DNA from: Pseudoalteromonas sp. A25
GTDB taxonomy: Bacteria > Pseudomonadota > Gammaproteobacteria > Enterobacterales > Alteromonadaceae
Reading direction: 5' to 3'
Length of the DNA: 64,000 bases
Assembly (NCBI RefSeq): GCF_009176705.1
Contig: NZ_AP021846.1
Coordinates: 1,706,001-1,770,000, forward strand
Shown here: piece by piece, positions 11,500 through 20,972 of the stretch
How positions within the stretch are numbered: the first letter of the stretch is position 1
Layout of the letters: the number at the start of each line of letters is the position of its first letter
Program-made: the position numbers and the translations under genes
Notes under the pieces: generated by a model
Seen by the model: the letters and a program-made list of their open reading frames with translations, nothing else
What the model was told of the DNA's origin: nothing
The model's database searches: none

Positions 11500-12162
11500 T
11501 TAGTGGGTTGTACCAGCAGCTACTTTTACATCTTGTTTGTCTTGCATCGCGCAAGTAATAATAACCCGCAGCGCACTGACCACTGTTTCTAGGCTCATGC
11601 TTGGTGCGTTGGCATGCTTTATAGCTTGCGATGGTAAGTATGGAATATGTATAAATCCCCCTTTAACATGGGTTTCGTGCTGGTTTATTAAATGCATTAG
11701 GCCGAACATAACGTGATTGCAAACATAGGTACCGGCCGTGTTTGAAATTGATGCAGGTATTTGCGCTTGTTGCAGCGCCATAAACACACGTTTAATCGGT
11801 AGGTTTGTAAAATAGGCACTCGGTGCGCCCGCAATGACGGGAGTGTCAACGGGTTGTTTACCTGCATTATCAGGGATCCGAGCATCGTTTATATTAATTG
11901 CAACACGTTCTATGGATATATCAGGTCTCCCGCCTGCTTGACCAACACAAAGCACCAGCTGAGGCGCATATTTATCGATGGCTTGGTGTAATTCTCTCAA
12001 TGAGCTGTCAAATTCACATGACAGCTCTTTAGTATGGATAACACTGCCGCTGATGTGTTCACCTTCTAGCTCCGATACGGCTTGCCATGAGGGGTTTAGT
12101 TGCTCACCGTCAAAAGGGGCAAAGCCAGTAATTAAAATGCTTGGTTTTAATGGTTTAGTCAT
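11500..12162 (-). CDS. pcp: Pyrrolidone-carboxylate peptidase (pyroglutamyl peptidase I)
   Basis: Cysteine peptidase of family C15 that removes N-terminal 5-oxoproline from peptides. Motifs: ILITGFAPFDGEQLNPSW at the N-terminus, the catalytic Glu region VGQAGGRPDISIERVAIN, catalytic Cys in NTAGTYVCNHVMFGLMH and catalytic His in KGGFIHIPYLP. Length 220 aa is typical. It overlaps the upstream DUF979 gene by 8 nt and closes the pxpB-pxpC-DUF969-DUF979-pcp unit, so it supplies the 5-oxoproline that the rest of the operon uses. Confidence 0.95.
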   Translation of the reverse strand: MTKPLKPSILITGFAPFDGEQLNPSWQAVSELEGEHISGSVIHTKELSCEFDSSLRELHQAIDKYAPQLVLCVGQAGGRPDISIERVAININDARIPDNAGKQPVDTPVIAGAPSAYFTNLPIKRVFMALQQAQIPASISNTAGTYVCNHVMFGLMHLINQHETHVKGGFIHIPYLPSQAIKHANAPSMSLETVVSALRVIITCAMQDKQDVKVAAGTTH

Positions 12163-13174
12163 TGAAGATCACTCCATACATGAGCAATATGTTAATTGCA
12201 AGTAAGGTCAACGCGGTCGGGATCTGAACTTTGATCACTTGATACTTGTCTTTCAGATCAAGTAGCGCTGCCGGCACAATATTAAAGTTTGCAGCCATTG
12301 GTGTCATTAAGGTTCCGCAGTAACCAGAATACATACCTATAGCAACTAGTGGCGCAGGAGATGCACCATGCCCTTGTATTAAAAAGGGCACTGCAATGCC
12401 TGCTGTCATTACAGGAAATGCGGCAAACGCATTACCCATAATCATGGTAAACAGCGCCATGCCCGCACAATATAACACAACCAACATAAAGCGATTATCT
12501 GGTGATATAAATAACGTCACCAGATCTTGAATAGCGGTGCCGGTTTGAGCAACGATGAATACGCCACCCAGCATTGCCAGCATTTGTGGCAGGATCGCAG
12601 CCCATCCGATTGAGTCAACTAAGCGACGAGACTCTTCAACGGCTAAAAGTGGTGAGCCAGAAGTTATCTTCCACCCAATAATCAATGCCAGTCCACAAGC
12701 TAATGTTAATGCTGCCAAGGTAACATGACGTTGATCGAACAGGTAAACGTCTGCGATGTTGACCTTGCTCAGTAGCAAGGTGCAAATCACGGTCACGATT
12801 GGGATCATCACTGCAGGGATAAACAAACGATTACCAAGCCGATTGGCGCTGATTTTTAGCTCCTCATCAGTGGGTACGTTATAACTGCCCATGGAAACTT
12901 TACCTAAACCCGCAAGTAGGGCGATGGCCAAAACACTAAACCCAACCCATTGATAGGTAATTGAAGGGCCAAGCACTTTAATAGATAAATCACCAAATAA
13001 AAAGGCGCTGCCAAATAGAAACCAAAAAAGTGCGGTAGTCCACTTTTTTGGGTGGCCTCGGTCTTGTATGGTTTTTACCACCAAAAACATGACTAAAAAA
13101 CCAATGAGCAAATAGATATTGCTGATTGATAAAACTGCGGGAGTCGCTACTTGCGTGGTCATGGGGGCACTCAT
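12155..13174 (-). CDS. DUF979 family membrane protein
   Basis: A 339-residue polytopic inner-membrane protein with about nine hydrophobic segments (for example YLLIGFLVMFLVV, ILPQMLAMLGGVFIVA and the C-terminal ALTLLAINILLMYGVI). DUF979 and DUF969 are known to occur as adjacent pairs resembling the two halves of an ion-transporter-superfamily permease. Here the pair overlaps by 4 nt (ATGA) and sits between pxpC and pcp. I infer a carrier for 5-oxoproline or pyroglutamyl peptides. Transport has not been shown by anything in the sequence. Confidence 0.8.
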   Translation of the reverse strand: MSAPMTTQVATPAVLSISNIYLLIGFLVMFLVVKTIQDRGHPKKWTTALFWFLFGSAFLFGDLSIKVLGPSITYQWVGFSVLAIALLAGLGKVSMGSYNVPTDEELKISANRLGNRLFIPAVMIPIVTVICTLLLSKVNIADVYLFDQRHVTLAALTLACGLALIIGWKITSGSPLLAVEESRRLVDSIGWAAILPQMLAMLGGVFIVAQTGTAIQDLVTLFISPDNRFMLVVLYCAGMALFTMIMGNAFAAFPVMTAGIAVPFLIQGHGASPAPLVAIGMYSGYCGTLMTPMAANFNIVPAALLDLKDKYQVIKVQIPTALTLLAINILLMYGVIFND

Positions 13175-13899
13175 GATAGCTCCTCATTGAGTTTGTGAGA
13201 TTGGCTATTGATATGTGTTTGCATTTGATGGCTGATCTTAGCTTCTAGTCGAGCTAATCTGAACAAGTGTACAATCAGCGCCGCAATTGCTGTAGGTATT
13301 GCCCATAGGCCAATATGCAAAGGTTCTATGCCTTCGATACCATTTTCTTTTAAAAATGCATCCATCAGCAAAACTGCACCAAAGGCGATAAAAATATCTT
13401 CGCCAAAAAATACCGCGATGTTATCGCATGCGGCTGCATGGGCACTTATCATATCTTTGATATGCTTGGGTAACTCACCATGCAAGTTTGCTGCAGCGCC
13501 CAAAGCCATCGGAGCTAACAAGGGTCTGACGGTTTGCGCTTGACCGGCTAGGCTCAATAGCCCCAGTGCCGCGGAGCATTCACGTACCACAAAATAGAGG
13601 CTGAGAATACGTGCTGTGGTAGCCGATTTTATACTTGCTACCCAGGATTTTGCTCTTTGCTGCAGACCGTATCGTTCTGATAATGCGATAACAGGGAGGA
13701 TAAGCAAAAAACTGGCGAGCTGGCGGGAATTCATGAACTTTTCACCAAAGGTTTCAATCAAGGTGAGAAATGCCAGATCAACTGCCCAGCCAGTTACAAG
13801 ACCAGCTACACAGACTACTAATAAGGGATTAAAACGTAGTGCAAAACCAAGCACAACGACGGCAATACCTATCAAGGGTAATAGGTTTAACTCATTCAT
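13171..13899 (-). CDS. DUF969 family membrane protein
   Basis: A 242-residue membrane protein with about six hydrophobic segments (LLPLIGIAVVVLGFALRF, LLVVCVAGLVTGWAV, LASFLLILPVIALSE and others). The polar stretch AANLHGELPKHIKDMISAHAAACDNIAVFFGEDIF is the conserved family core. Its stop overlaps the DUF979 start by 4 nt and it begins 9 nt after pxpC, so the genes should be co-translated. Likely partner of DUF979 in one transporter; the substrate is inferred from context only. Confidence 0.8.
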   Translation of the reverse strand: MNELNLLPLIGIAVVVLGFALRFNPLLVVCVAGLVTGWAVDLAFLTLIETFGEKFMNSRQLASFLLILPVIALSERYGLQQRAKSWVASIKSATTARILSLYFVVRECSAALGLLSLAGQAQTVRPLLAPMALGAAANLHGELPKHIKDMISAHAAACDNIAVFFGEDIFIAFGAVLLMDAFLKENGIEGIEPLHIGLWAIPTAIAALIVHLFRLARLEAKISHQMQTHINSQSHKLNEELS

Positions 13900-13908
13900 A
13901 AGATTACT

Positions 13909-14838
13909 CTAATTATTATTATTTTTTGCCAGATTAAATTGTGCCAAATGTGCACTGAGTTTATCACTGGCTTTAAGTGCTTGCGCTAAGTCACACTCAA
14001 TAAAATGACATTGCTGATTGGCACCAAGTTGGCTAAACATGCGCAGATCAGCATCTATCACAGTTGCGGCAATAGGATAGCCACCAGTTGTTTGGCAATC
14101 ATTTAGCAACACAATAGGCTCACCACTTGGTGGTATTTGAATGACCCCAGGGTGTACGGCTTGTGTTGCTATGCTCACGTCATGGTTTAATAACGAGGGG
14201 CCGTTTAATCTAGCACCCATTCTGTTACTTGTCTCACTAACAGTCCAAGGGTTGTTTACAAGTTGCTCAAATGTTCCTGAGGGCAGCTTATCACAATGTG
14301 GCCCTTTAAGTACTCGTACCTGTTTTGTGTATTCAGGTTGTTTGACACCAAGTGGCGCTAACGCTGCGGATCCATGTTCAAATTCAAGGTTATCACCTTG
14401 CTCTAGCGCTCGGCCTCGATAACCACCAAAACTGGCTTGTAAATCTGTAGAATATGAAGAAAGGATAGATTCTATAGCAACAAAGCCACCTTGCACGGTA
14501 AAATAAGCACGCTGTGCATTTGCGCTAGTAGCAAAAGAGAGTTTATCGCCAGCTTGCGCGTAGTAGCGCCAACCTGGGTAAATCGGTTTGTTTGCAAGCT
14601 TTGCGTTTAAGCAACCTCCCGTTAAAGCAAAATTGCATGGTTTTGTAAATTCAAATTCGGCCAATCCTATTGTTACCTCAATGACCGCTTGATGGGGTGG
14701 GTTATCAAGCAACATATTCGCTAAGCACACTGCAAATGGGTCAAGTGCGCCGCTTCTACATACCCCATAATGTCTAAAGCCAAATCTACCGATGTCCTGA
14801 ATGCTTGTCATCACACCTTGTTTTGTTACCTTCAGCAT
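13909..14838 (-). CDS. pxpC: 5-oxoprolinase subunit C
   Basis: AHS2 / carboxyltransferase-domain subunit of the PxpABC ATP-dependent 5-oxoprolinase, which opens 5-oxoproline to glutamate. Family features: TSIQDIGRFGFRHYGVCRSGALDPFAVCLANMLL at the N-terminus, TGG around residue 75, SNRMGARLNGP and LLNDCQTTGGYPIAATVIDADL near the C-terminus. Length 309 aa is standard. Its ATG overlaps the end of pxpB by 7 nt. Older annotation calls this family allophanate hydrolase or urea amidolyase related. Confidence 0.9.
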   Translation of the reverse strand: MLKVTKQGVMTSIQDIGRFGFRHYGVCRSGALDPFAVCLANMLLDNPPHQAVIEVTIGLAEFEFTKPCNFALTGGCLNAKLANKPIYPGWRYYAQAGDKLSFATSANAQRAYFTVQGGFVAIESILSSYSTDLQASFGGYRGRALEQGDNLEFEHGSAALAPLGVKQPEYTKQVRVLKGPHCDKLPSGTFEQLVNNPWTVSETSNRMGARLNGPSLLNHDVSIATQAVHPGVIQIPPSGEPIVLLNDCQTTGGYPIAATVIDADLRMFSQLGANQQCHFIECDLAQALKASDKLSAHLAQFNLAKNNNN

Positions 14839-15488
14839 ATCCCTTCCTTATTCGGTATAAAAATAACCTTGTCACCAGGTGCAAATAGGCTTGGTGGGTT
14901 GATAGTTGGGTCAAATAAGGTATTGGCGCAATGGCCTAGCAAGTGCCAGCCACCAGGTGAACTGCTGGGGTATATCGCACTGAGATCTTCAGCGATGGCA
15001 ACCGCACCTTTTGGCACTTGCTTTCTAGGTGTGGATTTCCTGGGGAGTTGTAATATCTGCGGGAGTGTTCCTAGATAGGCAAAACCTGGTAGAAAACCCA
15101 AAAACTCAACTTGATAGGTGCATTCACTATGTAATTGCACAACTTGCTTAGGGCTTAAGTTCAGTCGTGTTGCTACGTCTAACAGATCAGGGCCTTGTGC
15201 TGCGCCGTAGGTCACATCAATGTGATGAGTTTTAACATTAAACGCGACTTCTTCACTTTCTTCCCATAACAACATGGCTTTTTTAAGCCAATAATTGTAC
15301 TGGCTTGGATCTGCCAAATAAGCGGTAACCGAGGCCTTGGCTGGCACAATGTCTAAAAAAGCATCGCTGTGCTGCAAGCTCACTGTGAGCGCAAATAAAC
15401 GACGCTGCTCGCTTGGAGAGGGTTTGTCGGTGTTTAACGCTATCACGAGTGCGTTTTCACCTAATAAATAACTGTGCGCTTCTAACAT
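14832..15488 (-). CDS. pxpB: 5-oxoprolinase subunit B
   Basis: KipI/AHS1-family subunit that pairs with PxpC. Recognised from TRLNLSPKQVVQLHSECTYQVEFLGFLPGFAYLG, then LPRKSTPRKQVPKGAVAIAEDLSAIYPSSSPGGWHLLG, the family signature, and the C-terminal ASAPGD-like LFAPGDKVIF. Length 218 aa is normal. First gene of the minus-strand unit. PxpA (LamB/YcsF family), the third subunit, is not encoded in the cluster, although the complex is known to need it; it is either elsewhere or replaced. Confidence 0.9.
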   Translation of the reverse strand: MLEAHSYLLGENALVIALNTDKPSPSEQRRLFALTVSLQHSDAFLDIVPAKASVTAYLADPSQYNYWLKKAMLLWEESEEVAFNVKTHHIDVTYGAAQGPDLLDVATRLNLSPKQVVQLHSECTYQVEFLGFLPGFAYLGTLPQILQLPRKSTPRKQVPKGAVAIAEDLSAIYPSSSPGGWHLLGHCANTLFDPTINPPSLFAPGDKVIFIPNKEGIC

Positions 15489-15555
15489 ACTTGTTTTCTT
15501 TTTTATTATCCTAGCGTTAGTATAGCCAACACTTGGGGGCTCTGTGCAAGCTTAA

Positions 15556-15584
15556 TAAAAAAGCCATAATATTTATGGCTTTTT
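15556..15584. terminator. Terminator downstream of the M17 aminopeptidase
   Basis: AAAAAAGCCATAA / TTATGGCTTTTT stem with a TAT loop, flanked by A and T runs, 8 nt past the aminopeptidase stop. It separates this gene from the pxpB promoter region. Confidence 0.85.
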
Positions 15585-15591
15585 GAATAGG

Positions 15592-17106
15592 TTATTTATT
15601 AGCGATAAGCCATTGGCTTAATAAGCGTACGCCGTAGCCTGTGCCACCAATAGGCACTTCGCCAGAGGCTTTACTAGATAGCACGTTGCCTGCAATATCT
15701 AAATGCACCCAGCGAGTGTCTCCTGCGAAATGTTGTAAGAATGAAGCTGCAGTTGTGGCACCCGGACCGTCACGGCCTACGTTGCTCAAGTCGGCAATAT
15801 CGGATTTGAGCATATCTTTGTAACCTAATGGTAAGCGCCATACAGGCTCGTTCACATACTCCCCTGCATAAGTAAACTCTTTGATTAAGTGCTCATCATC
15901 AGAGAATATAGCGCTATAACGATTACCTACGGCTCGTATTTTCGAGCCAGTAAGCGTTGCGACATCAACCATTACCTCTGGTTGAAAATAAGTTCGTGCA
16001 TACCACATAGCGTCGCTCAGTACCAAGCGTCCTTCAGCGTCGGTATTAAGTACTTCCACACTTAGGCCTTCAGCTGTGCGCAGCACATCTCCCGGTGCTA
16101 TAGCATGCTCAGAAACCATATTGGCTGCCATACCCATGACCGCGACCACATTAACATTTGCTTTGCTAAGGGCCATAGCCTTCACGGTGCCAAGTACTGC
16201 TGCTGCACCTGCCATATCTGATTTCATGCGGGCAATAGATTTGCCGGTTTTAATACTATAACCGCCTGAATCGAATGTGATCCCTTTACCGACTAGTGCG
16301 ATTGGTGTGTCATTGCTTCCTTGGTAATGGGCTACAACTAGCCTAGCTCCTTGTTCGCTGCCGCGGCCAACGCCTTCAAGTGCACCCATACCAAGCTCTT
16401 TTATTTGCTCGGGTTTCAGTACTGTCACTTTGACGCCATATTGTTCTAGTTCTTTGGCTGCATTGGCAAAATCTACAGGAGTCATTTGGCTGGCGATTTC
16501 TGAGGTTAAATCTCGCGCCAGATAAACGCCTTGCTCAATGTGTGCTAACTGCTGATATGCCTTTGCCGTTGCAGATTGATTTTCAACATCAATCATGTAG
16601 CGAGTTTGAACTTCATCCTTTTGTTTCTTATAGCTATCAAAGCGATAATCTCTTAGATTAGCGCCATGGGCAAAATGTGCAGCTAACTCATCGTTGCTCG
16701 CCATACCAGAAACATCGTCGAACGCCAGAGCAATGAGCTTGGCATTTTGGCTTTTCAAAAAGGCATGTATATCTCCACCAAGCTTGGCCGCTTTGGCTTC
16801 GTTTAATGCCTCTTTTTCACCCAGTCCAACTAATACGATCCGCTCATAATCGCTATCAATTGGCGCAAGTATTTGTATGTTTTTACCGTAATCAGCATTG
16901 AAGTCGGCGCTTTTCACGGCCTTGTTAATGTGCGCGCGCGTTGCTTCATTTAAGAAAGAAAAATCGCTTGATGTTTGGCTGTTTTTAAACAAAACGAGTG
17001 TATCCGCCTCAGCTAGCTGAGATGTGAATTCAATTTTCGCAGCCACAGCATTGCTTATACTCGCAATAGCCAAGGCGATGGCGCTCATACCTGTTAGTAA
17101 CTTCAT
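15592..17106 (-). CDS. Secreted leucyl aminopeptidase, family M17
   Basis: Two-metal zinc aminopeptidase releasing N-terminal residues from peptides. The N-terminus MKLLTGMSAIALAIASISNA ending VAA is a Sec signal peptide, unlike cytoplasmic PepA, so the enzyme should act in the periplasm or outside. The metal/catalytic motifs are intact: GKGITFDSGGYSIK with the catalytic Lys, and NTDAEGRLVL, the M17 signature, near residues 345-360. Length 504 aa. Placed beside the pyroglutamyl-peptide operon, it may share in peptide scavenging, but it has its own terminator. Confidence 0.9.
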   Translation of the reverse strand: MKLLTGMSAIALAIASISNAVAAKIEFTSQLAEADTLVLFKNSQTSSDFSFLNEATRAHINKAVKSADFNADYGKNIQILAPIDSDYERIVLVGLGEKEALNEAKAAKLGGDIHAFLKSQNAKLIALAFDDVSGMASNDELAAHFAHGANLRDYRFDSYKKQKDEVQTRYMIDVENQSATAKAYQQLAHIEQGVYLARDLTSEIASQMTPVDFANAAKELEQYGVKVTVLKPEQIKELGMGALEGVGRGSEQGARLVVAHYQGSNDTPIALVGKGITFDSGGYSIKTGKSIARMKSDMAGAAAVLGTVKAMALSKANVNVVAVMGMAANMVSEHAIAPGDVLRTAEGLSVEVLNTDAEGRLVLSDAMWYARTYFQPEVMVDVATLTGSKIRAVGNRYSAIFSDDEHLIKEFTYAGEYVNEPVWRLPLGYKDMLKSDIADLSNVGRDGPGATTAASFLQHFAGDTRWVHLDIAGNVLSSKASGEVPIGGTGYGVRLLSQWLIANK

Positions 17107-17270
17107 CTGTAACCTCTCATGATATCTAGAGCGCTGTTTTACCGCAAAATAGGTTTGTTTTTAAGTCAGTCTCGTTGAAGCGCCAAATAATAAGATGAGT
17201 TTTAGGTTTGTGAAATGAATATAGCTGCCACAAGGTCTAGATAAAGAGATAAGAACAATTGAGAGACAAT

Positions 17271-18548
17271 ATGAAACAATACAGCGCGTATGGTTTGGCT
17301 ACTTTATTCGTGATCGTGAGTATTTGGGCATTTGCTCAACCAGACATAGTAAAAGCCCCACCACAAGCTAGTTCACATATCAAAGTACTGGTGCTTGGCT
17401 CAGGCTGCTTTTGGGGCGCAGAAAAACGCTATGAGGCGATGCGAGGAGTTTTAGATGCACAATCGGGCTATGCGGACGGCCACGGCTTTAAAGCAACTTA
17501 CAGTGCCATTACGCAAGCAAAAAGGCGCTTTGACGAAAATAATTATGCCGAAGTTGTTAAAGTCACTTATAACGCTAATGTGCTGAGCACCGAGCAGTTA
17601 CTTAAGCGATATTTTGAGAGTCATGATCCAACGCAGGCCAACCGCCAGGGCAATGATATTGGCACCCAATACCGCTCTATTATTTTATACTCAGAGCCTG
17701 AACAACAGGCCGTTGCTTTGAATCTAAAAGCGCAATATCAGCTACTGTTAAGCGCGGCCGGTTATGGCGAAATAAAAACGCAGATAAAGTCGTTAGATAC
17801 GTTTTACCCCGCTGAAGAGTATCACCAAAACTACTTAGCAAAGAACCCAAATGGTTATTGCCCAGACCATTCAACAGGGGTTGTATTTAAAGCCCAAGCA
17901 GACGAAAAGCCAACTAATACAGCACTCTTAACAGGAAAGCATATTCTTATTATTGATTCTCAAAGCTATTGCCCATATTGCGAAAAGCTTAAAAAAACGG
18001 TGCTCAATGACTATCAAGGTAGTATCGGTTTGCACTATCGATATGCCAATCAGTTAGAGGGCCTTGCACTAACCACGCCCACTTGGGCAACACCCACCAT
18101 TGTTTTTCTGGAGCAGGGTAAAGAGGTGTATGCTCATCAAGGTTTTATGAACAAAGACGACTTTTATAGGGCGTTAGGGGCATTTAAATTAGGTAACACC
18201 GAAGCCTACAAAGTGGCGTTTAATAGCAAAACCGATGCACCGTTTTGTAAGCAATATGATTTATTTAAAAACACAGGGCAGGGGATATTTGTTGATAAGC
18301 TCAGCGGTGCACCTTTATTTGATACAAAAGATAGGTTTAATTCGGGTACTGGGTGGTTGTCGTTCAAATACCCTGTAAAAGGCAGTGTTACATACCATGA
18401 AGATAGCAGTTATGGGATGCAGCGCACCGAAATTCGCTCTAAATCTAGTGGTATACACCTTGGACATGTATTTGAAAATGAAGGGCCCGGTGGCGCTGAT
18501 AGGTATTGTATAAACGCAACGGTATTAGAATTTATCCCTAAACCATAA
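17271..18548 (+). CDS. msrAB: MsrA-thioredoxin-like-MsrB fusion, exported
   Basis: Methionine sulfoxide reductase for both S and R epimers. An N-terminal hydrophobic segment (ALATLFVIVSIWAFA) suggests a signal peptide or anchor, so the site is periplasmic. MsrA covers about residues 37-207 with GCFWGAE (Cys46) and AEEYHQNYL. A thioredoxin-like domain follows (about 220-305) with SYCPYC (Cys234/237) and a cis-Pro in WATPT. MsrB covers about 318-425 with SGTGWLSF, HLGHVF and catalytic Cys413 in RYCINA. Start: TTG 17259 is in frame, but ATG 17271 has GAGAG 6 nt upstream. The order differs from Neisseria PilB (Trx-MsrA-MsrB). Confidence 0.93.
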   Translation: MKQYSAYGLATLFVIVSIWAFAQPDIVKAPPQASSHIKVLVLGSGCFWGAEKRYEAMRGVLDAQSGYADGHGFKATYSAITQAKRRFDENNYAEVVKVTYNANVLSTEQLLKRYFESHDPTQANRQGNDIGTQYRSIILYSEPEQQAVALNLKAQYQLLLSAAGYGEIKTQIKSLDTFYPAEEYHQNYLAKNPNGYCPDHSTGVVFKAQADEKPTNTALLTGKHILIIDSQSYCPYCEKLKKTVLNDYQGSIGLHYRYANQLEGLALTTPTWATPTIVFLEQGKEVYAHQGFMNKDDFYRALGAFKLGNTEAYKVAFNSKTDAPFCKQYDLFKNTGQGIFVDKLSGAPLFDTKDRFNSGTGWLSFKYPVKGSVTYHEDSSYGMQRTEIRSKSSGIHLGHVFENEGPGGADRYCINATVLEFIPKP

Positions 18549-18555
18549 CGATAAA

Positions 18556-18583
18556 AAAAACCCCTCGTGAGAGGGGTTTTGGG
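18556..18583. terminator. Bidirectional terminator between msrAB and scoB
   Basis: AAAACCCCTC / GAGGGGTTTT stem with GTGA loop. On the minus strand the stem is followed by eight T, so it mainly suits the end of the leucine operon. On the plus strand it ends msrAB. Confidence 0.85.
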
Positions 18584-18627
18584 TAACTCAGCGCCATTGG
18601 CACTGGGAATGAGGTCGGTACATGGTG

Positions 18628-19287
18628 TTAGGCAAATTGCATCTCAGGGATATCGCCTTCGACGATTAGCTTACCTGCTGTTTTGCTTATAATTTCATCA
18701 ACACTAACACCCGGCGCGCGTTCTAGCAAATGAAATGCGCCGTCTTTTACTTCTAACACAGCAAGGTCAGTTACGATCTTTTTGACACAATTCACACCCG
18801 TTAGTGGCAAAGTACATGCTTCTAACAGTTTTGAATCGCCGTGTTTGCTTGCATGGGTCATAGTTACAATGATGTTTTGCGCGCCGGCAACTAAGTCCAT
18901 CGCACCACCCATACCTTTTATTAACTTTTTCGGGATCATCCAAGACGCTATATTGCCTTGTTGATCTACTTCGAATGCACCTAGAACCGTTAAGTCTACA
19001 TGACCACCCCTGATCATGGCAAAACTATCTGCACTATTAAATATTGCAGCACCTGTGGCAGCTGTCACGGTTTCTTTACCCGCGTTGATCATATCTGCGT
19101 CAACTTGGTCTTCAGTTGGGTACGGTCCCATACCCAATAAACCGTTTTCTGATTGCAACATGACCTCAATACCGTCAGGTACATAATTAGCCACAAGGGT
19201 AGGAATACCAATTCCTAAATTTACGTAAAATCCGTCTTGTAGCTCTTGAGCTACGCGCATTGCTACTTGTTCACGTGATAAAGCCAT
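18628..19287 (-). CDS. scoB: 3-oxoacid CoA-transferase subunit B
   Basis: Beta subunit of the succinyl-CoA:acetoacetate CoA-transferase, which activates the acetoacetate released by HMG-CoA lyase. It shows [14 protein letters not shown] and the catalytic-glutamate motif [10 protein letters not shown], then [23 protein letters not shown]. An upstream frame extends to 19335, but ATG 19287 (MALSREQ) has AAGGAG at 19294-19299, so I start there, giving 219 aa. It follows scoA by 10 nt and is the last gene of the leucine operon. Confidence 0.93.
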   Translation of the reverse strand: MALSREQVAMRVAQELQDGFYVNLGIGIPTLVANYVPDGIEVMLQSENGLLGMGPYPTEDQVDADMINAGKETVTAATGAAIFNSADSFAMIRGGHVDLTVLGAFEVDQQGNIASWMIPKKLIKGMGGAMDLVAGAQNIIVTMTHASKHGDSKLLEACTLPLTGVNCVKKIVTDLAVLEVKDGAFHLLERAPGVSVDEIISKTAGKLIVEGDIPEMQFA

Positions 19288-19297
19288 TATATTCTCC

Positions 19298-19996
19298 TTA
19301 TTTACGCGTAGTAACACGCTCAATGCGTTTTTCAAAGTCGCCTTTGATCACGCGGTTAACGTAAATGCCTGGGGTGTGAATTTGACTTGGCTCTAATTCA
19401 CCAGGTTCAACAATTTCTTCAACTTCAGCAACCGTAATTTTACCAGCGGTCGCAGCCATTGGGTTGAAGTTCATTGCTGTGTGACGGAATACAAGGTTAC
19501 CGTAGCGGTCTGCTTTCCATGCTTTAACAATGGCAAACTCACCAGTGATCGACTCTTCTAAAATATATGGGCGTCCGTCAAACTCTTTAACTTCTTTGCC
19601 CTCAGCAACCGGAGTACCGAAGCCTGTTGCTGTGTAAAATGCCGGAATACCCGCACCACCTGCACGCATTTTTTCAGCTAGTGTTCCCTGTGGCGTTAAC
19701 TCTACGTCAATAATGCCATCTAAAAGTTGCTGTTCAAATAAAGCATTTTCACCAACATAAGACGCAATGATTTTTTTAATTTGACGGTCGTGTAGCAACA
19801 CACCTAGGCCAAAGTCATCAACGCCACAGTTATTTGATACTATGGTTAGCTCTTTGGTTTGTTTACGCTTAATTTCGTTGATCAAGCCCTCTGGAATACC
19901 GCACAATCCGAAGCCGCCAGCAATGATGGTATCGCCATCTTTTAGTCCATCCATTGCTTCGGCATAGCTTGTTACTACTTTATCGAAACCGGCCAT
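19298..19996 (-). CDS. scoA: 3-oxoacid CoA-transferase subunit A
   Basis: Alpha subunit of the same transferase. [19 protein letters not shown] near residue 20 is the CoA-transferase family I signature, followed by [18 protein letters not shown] and [23 protein letters not shown]. Length 232 aa is normal. It lies 72 nt downstream of mvaB, the widest gap in this operon, and the two subunits are nearly contiguous. Homologs are also named AtoD, PcaI or LiuG/LiuF; context (leucine catabolism) favours acetoacetate as acceptor. Confidence 0.92.
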   Translation of the reverse strand: MAGFDKVVTSYAEAMDGLKDGDTIIAGGFGLCGIPEGLINEIKRKQTKELTIVSNNCGVDDFGLGVLLHDRQIKKIIASYVGENALFEQQLLDGIIDVELTPQGTLAEKMRAGGAGIPAFYTATGFGTPVAEGKEVKEFDGRPYILEESITGEFAIVKAWKADRYGNLVFRHTAMNFNPMAATAGKITVAEVEEIVEPGELEPSQIHTPGIYVNRVIKGDFEKRIERVTTRK

Positions 19997-20068
19997 TAGC
20001 CCACTCCTAAAGGTTATTTATTGTTCAATATGCATCAAACTATAATGCATAAAAAGTATGTATGTTTT

Positions 20069-20971
20069 TTAATCGCACTTCGCTTTTAAAGCTAAAGAGA
20101 CTTTGCTCAGCGGGGGCTTATTCAGCGCCTCACAAATTGCCCAGCCCGCTTTGGCTAGTCTTTCTAAATCAATTTGGGGGTCAATGCCAAGCCCTTGCAG
20201 TAAGTAAACAACATCCTCTGTGGCAACATTTCCTGACGCACCTTTGGCATAAGGGCAGCCGCCCAAACCTGCAACGGCACTGTCAACGGTTGAAATGCCC
20301 ATTTCAAGCGCCTTACTAATGTTCGCTAAGGCTTGTCCGTAGGTATCATGAAAATGCACGGCAAGCTTGTCAGCGCTGATATGTGTCAGCAGTAGAGTCA
20401 GCAATGCATGTACCTTATTTGGTGTGCCAACACCGATGGTGTCACCAAGGCTCACTTCGTAACAACCCATAGCCAACAATTGTTTACACACATTCAGGAC
20501 GGTCTCTGGTTCGACCTCACCTTGATATGGACAGCCAAGCACGCAACTTACATAACCACGTACTTTTACACCATGCTGCTTGGCCAGTTCTACAACAGGT
20601 TTAAATCGCTCGATACTTTCATCAATCGAACAATTGATGTTTTTTTGAGTGAATGCTTCGCTTGCGGCGGTAAAAATAGCAAACTCTTTAATGCCAGCGT
20701 CAAGGGCCGCTTCGGCCCCTTTCAAATTAGGCGTTAAGGCGCTAAAGGTCACGTTAGGGTGTGAGCCAATACCTTTGATAACTTCGCTCGAATCGGCCAT
20801 TTGTGGTACCCATTTGGGCGATACAAATGCACCGGCTTCGATATCTTTTAGACCTGCTTCACAAAGTGCATTGATGAGCTTGATCTTTTGCTCCGTTGTC
20901 ACATTCGCTTCGTTTTGCAAGCCGTCGCGTGCCCCAACTTCTACAATTCTTACGTTACTGGGGTATGCCAT
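20069..20971 (-). CDS. mvaB: Hydroxymethylglutaryl-CoA lyase
   Basis: Cleaves HMG-CoA to acetoacetate and acetyl-CoA, the last C-C bond step of leucine degradation (LiuE). A DRE-TIM metallolyase of 300 aa: [12 protein letters not shown] at residues 11-22 (the metal/catalytic Arg-Asp pair), [15 protein letters not shown], the Cys-containing [20 protein letters not shown] active-site loop and [12 protein letters not shown] metal-binding His residues. It begins 1 nt after the liuD stop, so it is tightly coupled. Confidence 0.95.
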   Translation of the reverse strand: MAYPSNVRIVEVGARDGLQNEANVTTEQKIKLINALCEAGLKDIEAGAFVSPKWVPQMADSSEVIKGIGSHPNVTFSALTPNLKGAEAALDAGIKEFAIFTAASEAFTQKNINCSIDESIERFKPVVELAKQHGVKVRGYVSCVLGCPYQGEVEPETVLNVCKQLLAMGCYEVSLGDTIGVGTPNKVHALLTLLLTHISADKLAVHFHDTYGQALANISKALEMGISTVDSAVAGLGGCPYAKGASGNVATEDVVYLLQGLGIDPQIDLERLAKAGWAICEALNKPPLSKVSLALKAKCD

Positions 20972-20972
20972 G

